A program made the position numbers and the translations under genes. Positions 26,963 to 35,846 of a DNA stretch of 49,067 nt are shown piece by piece (position 1 is the stretch's first letter; each line of letters begins with the position of its first letter). Under the pieces are notes generated by a model. That model was not told the origin of the DNA. It was given only the letters and a program-made list of their open reading frames with translations, and made no database searches. This stretch comes from Planctomycetaceae bacterium (GTDB lineage: Bacteria > Planctomycetota > Planctomycetia > Pirellulales > Pirellulaceae), in contig JABJJO010000162.1 in the NCBI GenBank assembly GCA_018660825.1, positions 1 to 49,067 on the forward strand. The letters run 5' to 3'.

Positions 26963-27163
26963 ATGAAAACTTTCATCAAAAGACTGTCTGTCGTATCACT
27001 AGGAATAATGGTTATGATTTGTGCATTGGTGGCTTATGGGTACAGCAGTCGCCGAACTACGCCACCGGCCGAAGTAAATCTTGAAACCGTAGAAATTGAG
27101 ATCAATTTCGGAGACGAGTTTATACCGCTTGGCGATGATCTTGCATTTAACGGTGACGAATAA
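26963..27163 (+). CDS. Small single-helix membrane or exported peptide, unknown function
   Basis: ATG 26963 is preceded by AAAAAGGAATTATT, giving a 66-aa product. One N-terminal hydrophobic helix (SVVSLGIMVMICALVAYGY) anchors or exports an acidic tail that ends ETVEIEINFGDEFIPLGDD. The longer frame from 26831 lacks an SD sequence at its start and is not used. I do not recognise the family. It follows DUF1571 and the structured spacer and precedes a strong terminator, so it is probably the last gene of that transcript. Similar small lipophilic peptides are common but diverse in planctomycetes. Confidence 0.65.
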   Translation: MKTFIKRLSVVSLGIMVMICALVAYGYSSRRTTPPAEVNLETVEIEINFGDEFIPLGDDLAFNGDE

Positions 27164-27186
27164 ACGATTGCCCAGGCAAAACATTC

Positions 27187-27228
27187 ACAGCCAGTTTCGG
27201 TTACAATACTGAACTGGCTGTTTTTTTA
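27187..27228 (+). terminator. Strong Rho-independent terminator
   Basis: ACAGCCAGTT (27187-27196) pairs perfectly with AACTGGCTGT (27212-27221) around a 15-nt loop and runs into T7 (27221-27227). It ends the DUF1571/66-aa transcript and isolates the downstream nitrilase gene. Confidence 0.9.
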
Positions 27229-27265
27229 TGTCTTTGACGGCAACTCTTGAGGACTATTTTATCTG

Positions 27266-28240
27266 ATGAAAGTTGCAACAGTACAATTTCAACACGTTGC
27301 AGGGGACATTACAGCGAATTTGGCCGTCGTTAAGAACTATGTGCTTAAAGCCGCCACGAAGAATGTAGAGTTGGTAATATTTCCGGAATGTTGTTTGTCT
27401 GGATACTGGCATTTACGAAATCTAACGCGTGAGCAGCTCGGTAAAATTGGTCAAAACGTTCCCGCTGGATTTGCCTGTACGCAAGTTACGGAGCTCGCCA
27501 GAACTTACAATATTACAATTGGTGTGGGACTGGTTGAACAAACGACCGCGGGAACACTTTACAACGCTTTTTTTGTAGTTAATGCAGATGGAACGTGGGC
27601 CAATCATCGAAAACTACATTGTTTTGTGAGCCAGCATATGGACAGTGGAGACAGCTTTACGGTGTTGGATACGCCGTCCGGCGTGCGACTAGGAATACTG
27701 ACGTGTTATGACAATAACATTGTCGAAAATGTGCGAGCGACGTCGCTGCTTGGCGCGCAGATTCTATTGGCACCCCACCAAACCGGTGGTTGTAACTCGG
27801 GCAGTCCAGACGCCATGGGACTGATCGATGTTGACTTATGGGAGGGTGGCGCGTCGCGATATGAGGAGTTGAAACAGCAATGCAACGGCGAAAAAGGTCG
27901 AGGTTGGTTGTTGCGGTGGTTACCCTCTCGTGCGCATGACAACGGATTGTTCTTGATCTTCAGTAATGGTATCGGTCGAGACGATGACGAGGTCCGCACC
28001 GGGAATTCGATGATTATTGATGCATACGGTCGTGTCATGGTGGAAGCGAAAGAACCTCAAGAGCAGATGTTGGTCGCTGATTTGGACCTGGCGATGCGCG
28101 ACCGAGCAACCGGCACGCGTTGGATTAGGGCGAGGCGTCCAGAATTGTACACTCTCTTGGTCAAAAATACTGGGAACGAAGAGGAGACTCGAAGCGTTCG
28201 TTTTGAACATTTAGATGAGGATGCAAACACGCCTGATTAA
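27266..28240 (+). CDS. Carbon-nitrogen hydrolase (nitrilase superfamily amidase)
   Basis: A 324-aa cytoplasmic enzyme with the nitrilase catalytic triad: E41 (FPECCLSG), K116 (NHRKLHCF) and C147 (GILTCYDN). It hydrolyses an amide or nitrile C-N bond. Subfamily and substrate are not clear from sequence. It is not a glutamine amidotransferase domain of NAD synthetase, as no synthetase domain follows. ATG 27266 is 39 bp after the terminator with GAGGA at about 12 nt. It converges on rsmH with 5 bp between stops. Confidence 0.85.
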   Translation: MKVATVQFQHVAGDITANLAVVKNYVLKAATKNVELVIFPECCLSGYWHLRNLTREQLGKIGQNVPAGFACTQVTELARTYNITIGVGLVEQTTAGTLYNAFFVVNADGTWANHRKLHCFVSQHMDSGDSFTVLDTPSGVRLGILTCYDNNIVENVRATSLLGAQILLAPHQTGGCNSGSPDAMGLIDVDLWEGGASRYEELKQQCNGEKGRGWLLRWLPSRAHDNGLFLIFSNGIGRDDDEVRTGNSMIIDAYGRVMVEAKEPQEQMLVADLDLAMRDRATGTRWIRARRPELYTLLVKNTGNEEETRSVRFEHLDEDANTPD

Positions 28241-28245
28241 AATGG

Positions 28246-29133
28246 CTAAATTCGCTGGGCGACTCGGAGTTTAGCGCTACGACTACGAGGGTTGGACTCC
28301 ACTTCCTCAGCGTTTGCTACAATCGGTCGTTTGGTAACGACTGCAAGCCTTTGATCTTCCCGAAAGGCATGCTTGACGCGACGATCTTCCAAGGAATGAA
28401 AACTAATAATAGCGAGGGTCCCCCCGGGGACTAATAAATCGGGTAGGCGCCGCAACGCGATCTCCAGTGACTTCAGTTCCTCATTGACCGCGATTCTCAG
28501 TGCCTGAAAGGTACGTGTGGCGGGATGGATTCGTTTCTGATTAGAGTGTGGATAACAGCTGCAAATAATACTCGCGATTTCCGCTGCGGACTTAAGAGGG
28601 TCTCGTTTGGAACGTTCGCACAGTTTTCTAGCAATGCGACGTGATAATCGTTCCTCACCGAATTCGTAGATGATGTCGGCGAGATGCTCTGGGCGTAAAC
28701 GTTGTATAAGTCGCCAGGCTGGCTCGCCGAAGTCCGTGTCGAAACGTAAATCTAAGGGGCCAGTACTGTTAAAGCTAAAACCACGATCGACGTCCTCTAA
28801 CTGGTCCGAAGAGAGGCCGAGATCAAGAAGTATCCCGTTAACTGGACCTACTTCGATTTGTTGTAGTAATTCGGGCAGTTCGCAAAAATTTGAGTGTGCG
28901 AGCATCACCGGCTTACCATTGAGTCGAGACTCACAGCGAGCCAATGCCAAATGATCATGGTCTAGACCGATTAATAATCCGTCACCGTTTAGTTGGCGGC
29001 AAATCAGTTCAGCGTGCCCTCCGCCTCCAATAGTTCCGTCCACGTAGGTTCCCTGAGGCGCGATGCACAAGGCGTTAATCACCTCAGTGGTAAGAACGGG
29101 TACGTGGATTGTTGGTGAGGGTTCGGCACTCAT
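28246..29133 (-). CDS. rsmH: 16S rRNA (cytosine1402-N4)-methyltransferase
   Basis: A 295-aa SAM-dependent methyltransferase that N4-methylates C1402 in the decoding centre of 16S rRNA. The SAM motif is VDGTIGGGGHAE near the N terminus. LLDLGLSSDQLEDVDRGFSF and the late SFHSLEDRRVKHAF are both highly conserved RsmH/MraW signatures. The ATG overlaps the stop of the glycosyltransferase gene (ATGA). It is not next to ftsL or penicillin-binding-protein genes as in the usual division-cell-wall cluster, in keeping with the scattered state of that cluster in planctomycetes. Confidence 0.95.
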   Translation of the reverse strand: MSAEPSPTIHVPVLTTEVINALCIAPQGTYVDGTIGGGGHAELICRQLNGDGLLIGLDHDHLALARCESRLNGKPVMLAHSNFCELPELLQQIEVGPVNGILLDLGLSSDQLEDVDRGFSFNSTGPLDLRFDTDFGEPAWRLIQRLRPEHLADIIYEFGEERLSRRIARKLCERSKRDPLKSAAEIASIICSCYPHSNQKRIHPATRTFQALRIAVNEELKSLEIALRRLPDLLVPGGTLAIISFHSLEDRRVKHAFREDQRLAVVTKRPIVANAEEVESNPRSRSAKLRVAQRI

Positions 29134-30221
29134 GAGGGTTGTAAGGTCCGTTGGTAGAGTTCTTCATATTGATTAATCATTTGAGGTAGTTGGTAGGATC
29201 CGGATACTACGGTGCGATTAGCTTTACCTATTGCGTCGCAACGCGCCGCGTTGAGAGCAAACTCAATCACAGCAGCGGACCAGTCCTCTGGTGCGACAAT
29301 CTGCTCGGGAGCATGTGACAACAGTTGCGTAACGCCATCAGCTGGACAGGCGACGATCGGTCGTTTTGCCGCCATGGCTTCGATGACTACGTTGGGCATT
29401 CCTTCCCAACGACTAGGAAACAGTAGTAATTGGCTCGATTTAAGGATGGCTATCGCATCTGGGCGATAGCCATAGAAGTGCACGCGGTGTTCCAATCCGT
29501 TATCGCGAATAGTATTCTGCATGGATTGTTTGTGTGGGCCATCGCCGACGATGGCGATGTGATGTTGCGGACAGGCTGTTAATACGCGATGTGCATTAGC
29601 CGTAATCAGGTCCACACCCTTTTGCGTGTGAAGTCGGCCAATAAATGTCAAAACTGGGGCATCAAAGCCCAGTTCGCTGACGTCAGTCGGGGTGATTGTA
29701 TCAAAATGGTCGAGATCGATCCCGTTTGGGATAACCGACAGTTTATCTAGCGGGTATCTTAATTGTCTCTGAGCATAAGAGCTGACGTCGTCTGATACGC
29801 ATATCGTTTGATGAAAGTTAGCGCGCTGCAAACGCAGCATCCATTGGCGAAGTTTGCGTGGTTCCGATACACGCAAACCGCCAAATAATTTAAAACCGCC
29901 GCGGTAGCAAACTTTGCTACATAAGATGTTGGCATGGAAAAGAAACGATTGGACTATTTGTGGCGCGAGTTTGTTGAGTAATAGCCGTAACCGCCGTTTG
30001 GCGCGGAAGAACCCGAAAAAATTACTGACGGCTAGAAAATTTGGTTCGATGCCATTTTCGCGCAGTTCGATTACGAGTTCATCGCGTCCGCTACATGGTT
30101 CTGGAGCTATACTGATGACATTCACGCTATGACCGCGTTGGATAAGGCCAATAGCGAGTCTGACTAAACAGCGTTCAGCCCCTCCGGGTTCAAGTTCAGT
30201 TATGACTAAGGCGACGTCCAA
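29130..30221 (-). CDS. Glycosyltransferase family 4 (GT-B)
   Basis: A 363-aa retaining glycosyltransferase. The start is TTG 30221, with AAGGAA 8 nt upstream. An N-terminal donor-fold opening (LVITELEPGGAERCLV) and a C-terminal half with FIGRLHTQKGVDLI, HFYGYRPDAIAIL and LLLFPSRWEGMPNVVIEAMA (the Glu-X7-Glu donor site) are clear GT4 marks. It probably adds a sugar to a lipid-linked or cell-surface glycan. Acceptor and sugar are unknown. It is coupled to rsmH by a 4-bp overlap. Confidence 0.88.
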   Translation of the reverse strand: MDVALVITELEPGGAERCLVRLAIGLIQRGHSVNVISIAPEPCSGRDELVIELRENGIEPNFLAVSNFFGFFRAKRRLRLLLNKLAPQIVQSFLFHANILCSKVCYRGGFKLFGGLRVSEPRKLRQWMLRLQRANFHQTICVSDDVSSYAQRQLRYPLDKLSVIPNGIDLDHFDTITPTDVSELGFDAPVLTFIGRLHTQKGVDLITANAHRVLTACPQHHIAIVGDGPHKQSMQNTIRDNGLEHRVHFYGYRPDAIAILKSSQLLLFPSRWEGMPNVVIEAMAAKRPIVACPADGVTQLLSHAPEQIVAPEDWSAAVIEFALNAARCDAIGKANRTVVSGSYQLPQMINQYEELYQRTLQPS

Positions 30222-30472
30222 TAGTGGAATTCCTTAAACTTTTGTTCTACGCTGGATAAACCGTTGCTCCACAGTTTTGAGCGAATACCGCTGTGGCTGC
30301 AACAATCCATACGTTTTATGTTAAGTACGCAATTCGGGATGCAAAAGTCCAAACCAGCAAAAGTTACCCTGTATTCTCTCGTAGGTATTGTTATCGTTGG
30401 GTGGGGTTTACGAAGTGTAACGCAAATAACAAAATGGGAAAGCTACGAAAAAAACGATACAAGGACTTCAAA

Positions 30473-31534
30473 TTGAATTTAACGGATTACGATTACGCTC
30501 TACCTCGTGAGTTGATTGCGCAAAACCCATTAAAGGACCGTAGCGCTGCACGTTTGTTGATCGTGGATCGCAGTTTACAATCAATAAGTCACCGGACAAT
30601 CGGCGATCTTCCGTTAATACTCGAATCTCGGGACGTGTTGGTCACCAACGACACAAAAGTTGTTAAGGCAAGATTAGTTGGCAAGAGAACTGATACCGGC
30701 GGACGGTGGGAAGGTCTTTTCTTGGAGTCCCACGCAGATGGTGGATGGCTTTTAATGTCAAAAACAAGGGGAAAAATCGAACCAGGTGAATCGATCCGAT
30801 TGTCTTCTGGTGTGGCAACCCGCAATCTATCAGCCACCGTCAATATTTCGCTAATGTTCCAAGAAAAATTGGCGGGTGGGATTTGGCGGGTGGTTCCAAA
30901 TTGCAAGGTTCATTGGACTGAGATTCTTGAGAGCCGAGGAGACGTGCCGATTCCACCGTACGTCCGCGGTGGGAAAACCGTGGAGGCGGACCAGGTGAAC
31001 TATCAGACCGTGTTTGCCCAAAAACCGGGAGCTGTCGCCGCGCCCACAGCCGGATTGCATTTCACAGAAGGATTGAATGCTGAACTCGCAGAACAGGGCA
31101 TCGAGAAGTGTTCAGTGACGTTGCATGTGGGAATGGGCACATTCCAGCCCGTCAGTTCCGATAATATTGAAGATCATGTGATGCACAGCGAAAGGGGGGA
31201 AATAAGCGAAACCGTAGCGCGCCAGTTACAAGCGAAGAAGCGTGCGGGTGGTCGAGTGGTATGCGTCGGCACGACCTCAGTCCGCGTGCTCGAGACCGCC
31301 GTGGGAGAAAAGGGCCTTGAGGCGTGGAGTGGTAGTACGGATATATTTATCAAACCGCCGTATCAATTCAAGGCGGTTGACGCCTTGTTGACGAATTTTC
31401 ATTTACCCAAATCAACGCTTTTGATTTTGGTTCGTCAATTTGGTGGCGATGAGTTGATACGACGGGCGTATCTAGAAGCGATCGAGCGCGAGTATCGTTT
31501 CTTCAGTTATGGCGACGCGATGTTGATCCTGTAA
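30473..31534 (+). CDS. queA: S-adenosylmethionine:tRNA ribosyltransferase-isomerase
   Basis: The 353-aa enzyme transfers and isomerises the ribose of SAM onto preQ1-tRNA, giving epoxyqueuosine in the anticodon loop. I place the start at TTG 30473 because AAGGAC lies 7 nt upstream and the family N terminus (LNLTDYDYALPRELIAQNPL) begins there. The longer frame from 30293 adds 60 residues without homology. Typical QueA motifs follow: PLKDRSAARLL, VTNDTKVVKARL, AAPTAGLHFT, CVTLHVG-like and the C-terminal LTNFHLPKSTLL. Queuosine synthesis genes are otherwise absent from the window. Confidence 0.93.
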   Translation: MNLTDYDYALPRELIAQNPLKDRSAARLLIVDRSLQSISHRTIGDLPLILESRDVLVTNDTKVVKARLVGKRTDTGGRWEGLFLESHADGGWLLMSKTRGKIEPGESIRLSSGVATRNLSATVNISLMFQEKLAGGIWRVVPNCKVHWTEILESRGDVPIPPYVRGGKTVEADQVNYQTVFAQKPGAVAAPTAGLHFTEGLNAELAEQGIEKCSVTLHVGMGTFQPVSSDNIEDHVMHSERGEISETVARQLQAKKRAGGRVVCVGTTSVRVLETAVGEKGLEAWSGSTDIFIKPPYQFKAVDALLTNFHLPKSTLLILVRQFGGDELIRRAYLEAIEREYRFFSYGDAMLIL

Positions 31535-31540
31535 GACGGC

Positions 31541-32728
31541 CTAATGCATCGCTCTGAGGCGTTGGATGCTTGCGGTTAGTAGTTGGACGGCAACGTCAAC
31601 ATCAGCGAGCGTTGTGAAACGACCGAGTCCGAACCTCAAACTAGCGCGGGTTTCATCATCGCTACGTCCGATTGATCGTAAAACGTGACTGGGTTCAGGA
31701 TTCGTTGAACTGCAAGCACTTCCACTTGAAATCGCGAGGTCGGGTGTGCTCATCATGAGTGCTTCGCCGTCGACGTCACCGAAACAAACATTGAGGTTAT
31801 TATGTAGTCGGTGACCAAGGCCGTTGAGGTTGGGTCCATTTAATAACAAATCAGAAAACTTGTTCGTCAGTTGACTGTAGAGATGGTTGCGAAGCTGGCT
31901 CAATCTCGTTGATTCCGTTTGAAGTTCATCAAGAGCAAGCTCTAAGGCATGCGCCATCGCGACGATCCCTGCCGTATTTAAAGTTCCTGCGCGGAGGCCA
32001 CCTTCCTGTCCTCCCCCATCAACCAGCGGAAGTAGTTTTGGGCGCGGGCCATCTCGCCGTACATACAGTCCGCCGACACCTTTGGGGCCGTAGAATTTGT
32101 GCGCTGAGAAACTCATTAGGTCAATATGCATTGCATTGACATCGATCGGGAGACGTCCGACCGCCTGCGTGGCGTCGGTGTGAAATAGGACATTGTGTTT
32201 TCGGCAGAGTTCACCGATTTCCGCTATTGGCTGAATAGTGCCAATTTCATTGTTGGCGAACATTACCGAGACCAATACCGTATCGGGACGAATCGCATCT
32301 TCGAGTTGTTGTAAATCAATAGTGCCAATGGTGTTCGGGTCATGGTTGGAGACTGGTAATAGCGTCACATCGAACTCGTCGCGACGTTTGAGTCGGTCTA
32401 AGGGATCAAGGATAGCGTGATGTTCAGTCAACACGCTAATGACATGTTTCCCTTTATGTTCGTTTCGTAGGCACACACCTCGTAATGCTAAATTGTTGCT
32501 CTCTGTCGCGCCGCTCGTGAACAAGATGTCTTTGGGTTGGGCGTGTAAACTCGTTGCGACGGACTGGCGACTAGCATCGACCGCTTGTTGTGCATCCCAT
32601 CCGAAACTGTGATTAACACTGCCAGGGTTGCCGAAGACGCTCGTTAAGTACGGTAGCATTACCTCGACAACTCGTGGATCAACGCGAGTTGTCGCGTGAT
32701 CGTCCATGTAGATCGGGAGAGTGGTCAT
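31541..32728 (-). CDS. Cysteine desulfurase (NifS/IscS family)
   Basis: A 395-aa PLP-dependent enzyme that takes sulfur from cysteine and passes it on as persulfide for Fe-S clusters, thiolated tRNA and other uses. PLP contacts include FTSGATESNN and TDATQAVG, and the lysine is in SAHKFYGPKG. The active-site Cys is in GSACSSTNPEPSHVL, within the IscS-type loop. ATG 32728 is preferred over an in-frame TTG three codons upstream. It follows a Nudix gene on the same strand, and an A-type Fe-S carrier lies on the opposite strand beyond it. Cysteine desulfurases can also act on selenocysteine, which would matter if the gene at 100 is a selenoprotein. The sequence does not show that here. Confidence 0.92.
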   Translation of the reverse strand: MTTLPIYMDDHATTRVDPRVVEVMLPYLTSVFGNPGSVNHSFGWDAQQAVDASRQSVATSLHAQPKDILFTSGATESNNLALRGVCLRNEHKGKHVISVLTEHHAILDPLDRLKRRDEFDVTLLPVSNHDPNTIGTIDLQQLEDAIRPDTVLVSVMFANNEIGTIQPIAEIGELCRKHNVLFHTDATQAVGRLPIDVNAMHIDLMSFSAHKFYGPKGVGGLYVRRDGPRPKLLPLVDGGGQEGGLRAGTLNTAGIVAMAHALELALDELQTESTRLSQLRNHLYSQLTNKFSDLLLNGPNLNGLGHRLHNNLNVCFGDVDGEALMMSTPDLAISSGSACSSTNPEPSHVLRSIGRSDDETRASLRFGLGRFTTLADVDVAVQLLTASIQRLRAMH

Positions 32729-32786
32729 GATCTTCAATTAACTTTCCGAAAACAAAATATCGTATTTGAAGACATCGAGAATTGTA

Positions 32787-33404
32787 TTACGAAAACAAGG
32801 CCTCAAGGCAAATTGCTGACCAAGTTTCATATCCGGATAGATCAGCTAACATTTCCTTAACTGGGACGAAACCGTTTCCCTCAATCTCTACTTCATTCGG
32901 AACTACGTCAGGCGTTTCAACGTCGCAAATGTGAACAATGCCGAGGTGGACTTTTCCCACCTCGGTTTCATCGTCATTAATTAATCCGACGAGCGAAAAG
33001 GTGTGGGGCGTATTTATGCGAACTTCTTCAACAAGTTCACGTTTCATTCCCTCTTGGTAGGGGTCCGCGTTAACTCCACTGGCGTCCTCTTGGGAAATAT
33101 GTCCGCCAATACCAACAGACTGTTTTTGGTGTAAACGTTTCTCACCGGAACCCTTGCCCCGGGAATACTGGAAGACGGATACGTTGCCACCCGAATCTGT
33201 GTAACGGAAAATAACGTAGGGAATGAGTTGCTTGAACGATGGGTCATCTTCCATTTGAGGTCGAGGGCGAAAAGAGATGTTCTCTGGGCGTAACAACGTA
33301 TCAAGGTATTTGTCTACGTCGGCGCTGAAACCCTGAACATGACCAAGTTCATGAAATACACATGTGGGTACAACCAGAATCTGTTCAACTTCGGTGGTGG
33401 TCAT
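32787..33404 (-). CDS. Nudix-like phosphoesterase
   Basis: From ATG 33404 (AAAGGA 8 nt upstream) the product is 205 aa. The first 60 residues (VEQILVVPTCVFHELGHVQGF) form an added domain seen in predicted MutT-type phosphoesterases. A Nudix-like core follows with SVGIGGHISQED and MKRELVEEV. The box is degenerate: the usual Gly after REUXEE is replaced and the spacing to the first Glu is longer. Activity on nucleoside diphosphates linked to another group is therefore probable, not certain. It sits between the cysteine desulfurase (58 bp downstream) and the divergent Fe-S carrier gene. Confidence 0.7.
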   Translation of the reverse strand: MTTTEVEQILVVPTCVFHELGHVQGFSADVDKYLDTLLRPENISFRPRPQMEDDPSFKQLIPYVIFRYTDSGGNVSVFQYSRGKGSGEKRLHQKQSVGIGGHISQEDASGVNADPYQEGMKRELVEEVRINTPHTFSLVGLINDDETEVGKVHLGIVHICDVETPDVVPNEVEIEGNGFVPVKEMLADLSGYETWSAICLEALFS

Positions 33405-33600
33405 CCGTTTTTCCTTTAGAGAAAAGTCGTTTATCGCCTCGATGTTTGTGCTGTCGCTGAATTTTATCTGGACGAGGGGTAGGCAGGCCAAAACTTATAC
33501 ATTCAATAGGAGATTATATCTATTCCTAGCCTGAAGGGAATAACTTCCGCTGAATTCTTAAAATATCTTTCGGACTTCCTTACCTGACGGTGATTAGCTG

Positions 33601-33629
33601 TTTCAAATTGTATGGTTTGCGTGTATAAT
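33601..33629 (+). promoter_or_regulatory. Putative sigma70-type promoter for the A-type Fe-S carrier gene
   Basis: TATAAT at 33624-33629 is a perfect -10 hexamer. TTTCAA at 33601-33606 matches the -35 box at four of six positions with a 17-bp spacer. It lies about 90 bp before ATG 33720 and after the divergent Nudix gene. Confidence 0.4.
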
Positions 33630-33719
33630 AAGGCGTTGCTTGATAAAGTACTGACCTGTACTTAGGCAATTTCGGTATTCATGATATACGGTAAATCATT
33701 GCAAAACGGAGAACGAGCT

Positions 33720-34052
33720 ATGGCAGTTTCGATTACGGAAAAAGCGGCGGCAGAAGTCGCAAAAGTTAAGACAAGCCAGGAGCTTGACGAGTTAACCTTC
33801 TTGCGAGTTGGCGTGGTTGGTGGCGGCTGTAGTGGTTTTAGTTACTCACTCAAGTTCGAGGCTGAATTTGATGAAGCGGCTGACAATCGATATACGCAGC
33901 ATGGCGTTGACGTAGTGGTTGATAAGAAGAGTGCCCTGTATCTAGAAGGCACGGTTATTGACTGGTACGACGGACTGGACCGACGCGGGTTCACTTTCGA
34001 AAATCCTAACGCAGTTAAATCGTGTGGGTGTGGAAGTTCTTTCCAAGCGTAA
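33720..34052 (+). CDS. A-type iron-sulfur cluster carrier (IscA/ErpA/SufA family)
   Basis: A 110-aa protein starting at ATG 33720 (GGAG 8 nt upstream); the in-frame start at 33681 is rejected. Three conserved Cys for cluster or iron binding are present: C37 in GGGCSGFSY, and C102 and C104 in SCGCGSSF. It transfers Fe-S clusters to apoproteins. It lies divergent from the Nudix-cysteine desulfurase pair, so sulfur donor and cluster carrier are neighbours, but no IscU, SufB or SufS is in the window. Confidence 0.9.
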   Translation: MAVSITEKAAAEVAKVKTSQELDELTFLRVGVVGGGCSGFSYSLKFEAEFDEAADNRYTQHGVDVVVDKKSALYLEGTVIDWYDGLDRRGFTFENPNAVKSCGCGSSFQA

Positions 34053-34105
34053 AAGTTGCCAGCAACTTGGACGTATTTATTGTTCATACTAGTGTTTTAG
34101 CGAAG

Positions 34106-34136
34106 AGCGCCCATTTTTATCGATGGGTGCTTTTTC
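34106..34136 (+). terminator. Rho-independent terminator after the Fe-S carrier gene
   Basis: AGCGCCCAT (34106-34114) pairs with ATGGGTGCT (34123-34131) with one G-U, 8-nt loop, then T5. The ATG inside the right arm (34123) is in frame with the next gene but cannot sensibly be its start, which supports TTG 34174. Confidence 0.75.
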
Positions 34137-34173
34137 TACAAATATACTTGGCGTCTTAAGTTCGGAGAGTTTT

Positions 34174-35427
34174 TTGAGTAGTAACGAATCGATTTGTATT
34201 GTCGGCGTTGGTGATGACGGTGTTGACGGGTTGACTGCATCTACGGTCGATATTATTAAGCAAGCCGAGGTACTCATTGGGCCTGGTAGATTCACGGAAT
34301 CGTTTCAATCAAATGTTGGGGAAGCCTGGGATCCAGGCTCGGATTATGAGGCGCTGTTGGTTCGCCTCGATTCTATTGCGAACCAAAAGATAGTAGTGTT
34401 AGCCGCTGGTGACCCTTTGTTTTATGGTACGGCTCGGTTTCTTTGCGATCGACTTGGGAAATCTAGAATTCGGGTGATTCCCAATGTCAGTACGATGCAA
34501 TTGGCATTCGCTCGAGTCAAAGAAAATTGGGATGAAGCCTATCTAACCGATCTCGGGAACCAGACGATTGAGCATGTTGTACAAAAAATACGCAGCACCG
34601 AGCGTGTGGGCGTGTTTACCAATAGCGAAAGTACGCCGGCGGCGCTGGCGACGGCGTTGCTCGCGGCGCGCATAGATTATTTTACGGCCTACGTTTGTGA
34701 GAACCTAGGTTCGCCCGACGAACGAGTTACCTCCGGTACTCTCGAAGAGGTAGCGGCGCAGTCCTTTGCTCCACTAAACGTCATGATTCTTGTACGGCGG
34801 GCGTCGGCTCCGGATCGACCAACAGAAATGATCGGTAAACGGCTGTTTGGCAACCCAGACGAAATGTTCCTGCAGACCAAACCCAAAAGAGGTTTACTGA
34901 CGCCGAGTCAGATTCGCTGCTTAGCGTTAGCCGAACTTAACCTCGGCCCGACTAGTGTTGTTTGGGATATTGGCGCGGGCAGCGGCAGTGTTGCTATCGA
35001 AGCGGGGCAGATATCACCCGGAGGCGAAGTATATGCAATCGAAATGGACGTTGATGATTTTGCGTTGATCGGGCAAAACGCAGAACGCTTTGGAGTGAGC
35101 AATGTCTTTCCAATTCACGGTGCCGCCCCTAATGCTTGGCATGACTTGCCAAATCCAGATGCTATATTCATTGGCGGGACCGGGCGCCAATTGGCGACGA
35201 TAGTTACTGACGCTTTTGCCAGACTCAAGCCCGGTGGTCGCATCGTCGCGGACATGGCAAGCATAGATAATGTCTCGGATGTGCAGACGTTTCTGAGAGA
35301 AGCGGCGGGAGACGTTAAAATATGGATGTTTAACGTGGCAAAAGGCAACTACCAGCTAGAGCGAGTCCGTTTTGAAGCACAGAATCCGATATTCGTCTTG
35401 TCCGCAATCAAACCAGATAACGCCTGA
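34174..35427 (+). CDS. cobL: Precorrin-6Y C5,15-methyltransferase (CbiE-CbiT fusion, CobL type)
   Basis: A 417-aa bifunctional cobalamin-pathway enzyme. TTG 34174 has CGGAG 8 nt upstream. The first ATG of the frame lies in a terminator arm. The N-terminal half is the CbiE tetrapyrrole methyltransferase (ICIVGVGDDGVDGLT, VLAAGDPLFYG). The C-terminal half, from about 230, is the CbiT methyltransferase and decarboxylase with SAM motif VVWDIGAGSGSVAIEAG. It methylates C5 and C15 of the corrin ring and removes the C12 acetate carboxyl. No other cob/cbi gene is in the window. Confidence 0.9.
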   Translation: MSSNESICIVGVGDDGVDGLTASTVDIIKQAEVLIGPGRFTESFQSNVGEAWDPGSDYEALLVRLDSIANQKIVVLAAGDPLFYGTARFLCDRLGKSRIRVIPNVSTMQLAFARVKENWDEAYLTDLGNQTIEHVVQKIRSTERVGVFTNSESTPAALATALLAARIDYFTAYVCENLGSPDERVTSGTLEEVAAQSFAPLNVMILVRRASAPDRPTEMIGKRLFGNPDEMFLQTKPKRGLLTPSQIRCLALAELNLGPTSVVWDIGAGSGSVAIEAGQISPGGEVYAIEMDVDDFALIGQNAERFGVSNVFPIHGAAPNAWHDLPNPDAIFIGGTGRQLATIVTDAFARLKPGGRIVADMASIDNVSDVQTFLREAAGDVKIWMFNVAKGNYQLERVRFEAQNPIFVLSAIKPDNA

Positions 35428-35442
35428 CGTTGAATTGTACCG

Positions 35443-35685
35443 TTACGGTGGTGTATCTCTAAATTCGCCAGACCCTGAATCTTTAGGTTTAGCTTCAAAA
35501 AGTATTGTGATCAAGATGTCGGAAGACGAGAAGCTGCCCATCCCAGGGGCCGCTTGGGTTTGCGGAGCGATGTTACCGCTGATGTGCAGGTTTTTCGCTC
35601 CAGTTTCCTTGATCCACGCATTGATCTCTTCTTCTAATGAGGTGATCTCACTTTCAATGCTCTTGAATATTTTTACTTGTTGCAT
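35443..35685 (-). CDS. Small conserved protein, unknown function
   Basis: An 80-aa acidic cytoplasmic protein. ATG 35685 has TAGGAA 9 nt upstream. A helix (SIESEITSLEEEINAWIKETGA) is followed by a strand pair (NLHISGNIAP; SDILITILFEA) with a Gly/Ser turn between. The layout is compact and looks like a real small domain, and I do not know its family name. It is on the opposite strand to the genes on each side, converging on cobL with a 15-bp gap. Confidence 0.6.
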   Translation of the reverse strand: MQQVKIFKSIESEITSLEEEINAWIKETGAKNLHISGNIAPQTQAAPGMGSFSSSDILITILFEAKPKDSGSGEFRDTPP

Positions 35686-35846
35686 GAGAGAATTCCTAGG
35701 TGTGACAGATATGGGATTCGAATGGACAAGTTGGTGAAAGTCGTCTTCACGCGAACACCAATTCTTTGGTACTCTAAAGTATATATTGAAACAATGAAAA
35801 AGTCTTCCCTAAAAGATCCCTCCCCACCCCCAAGGAATTTTGCATT

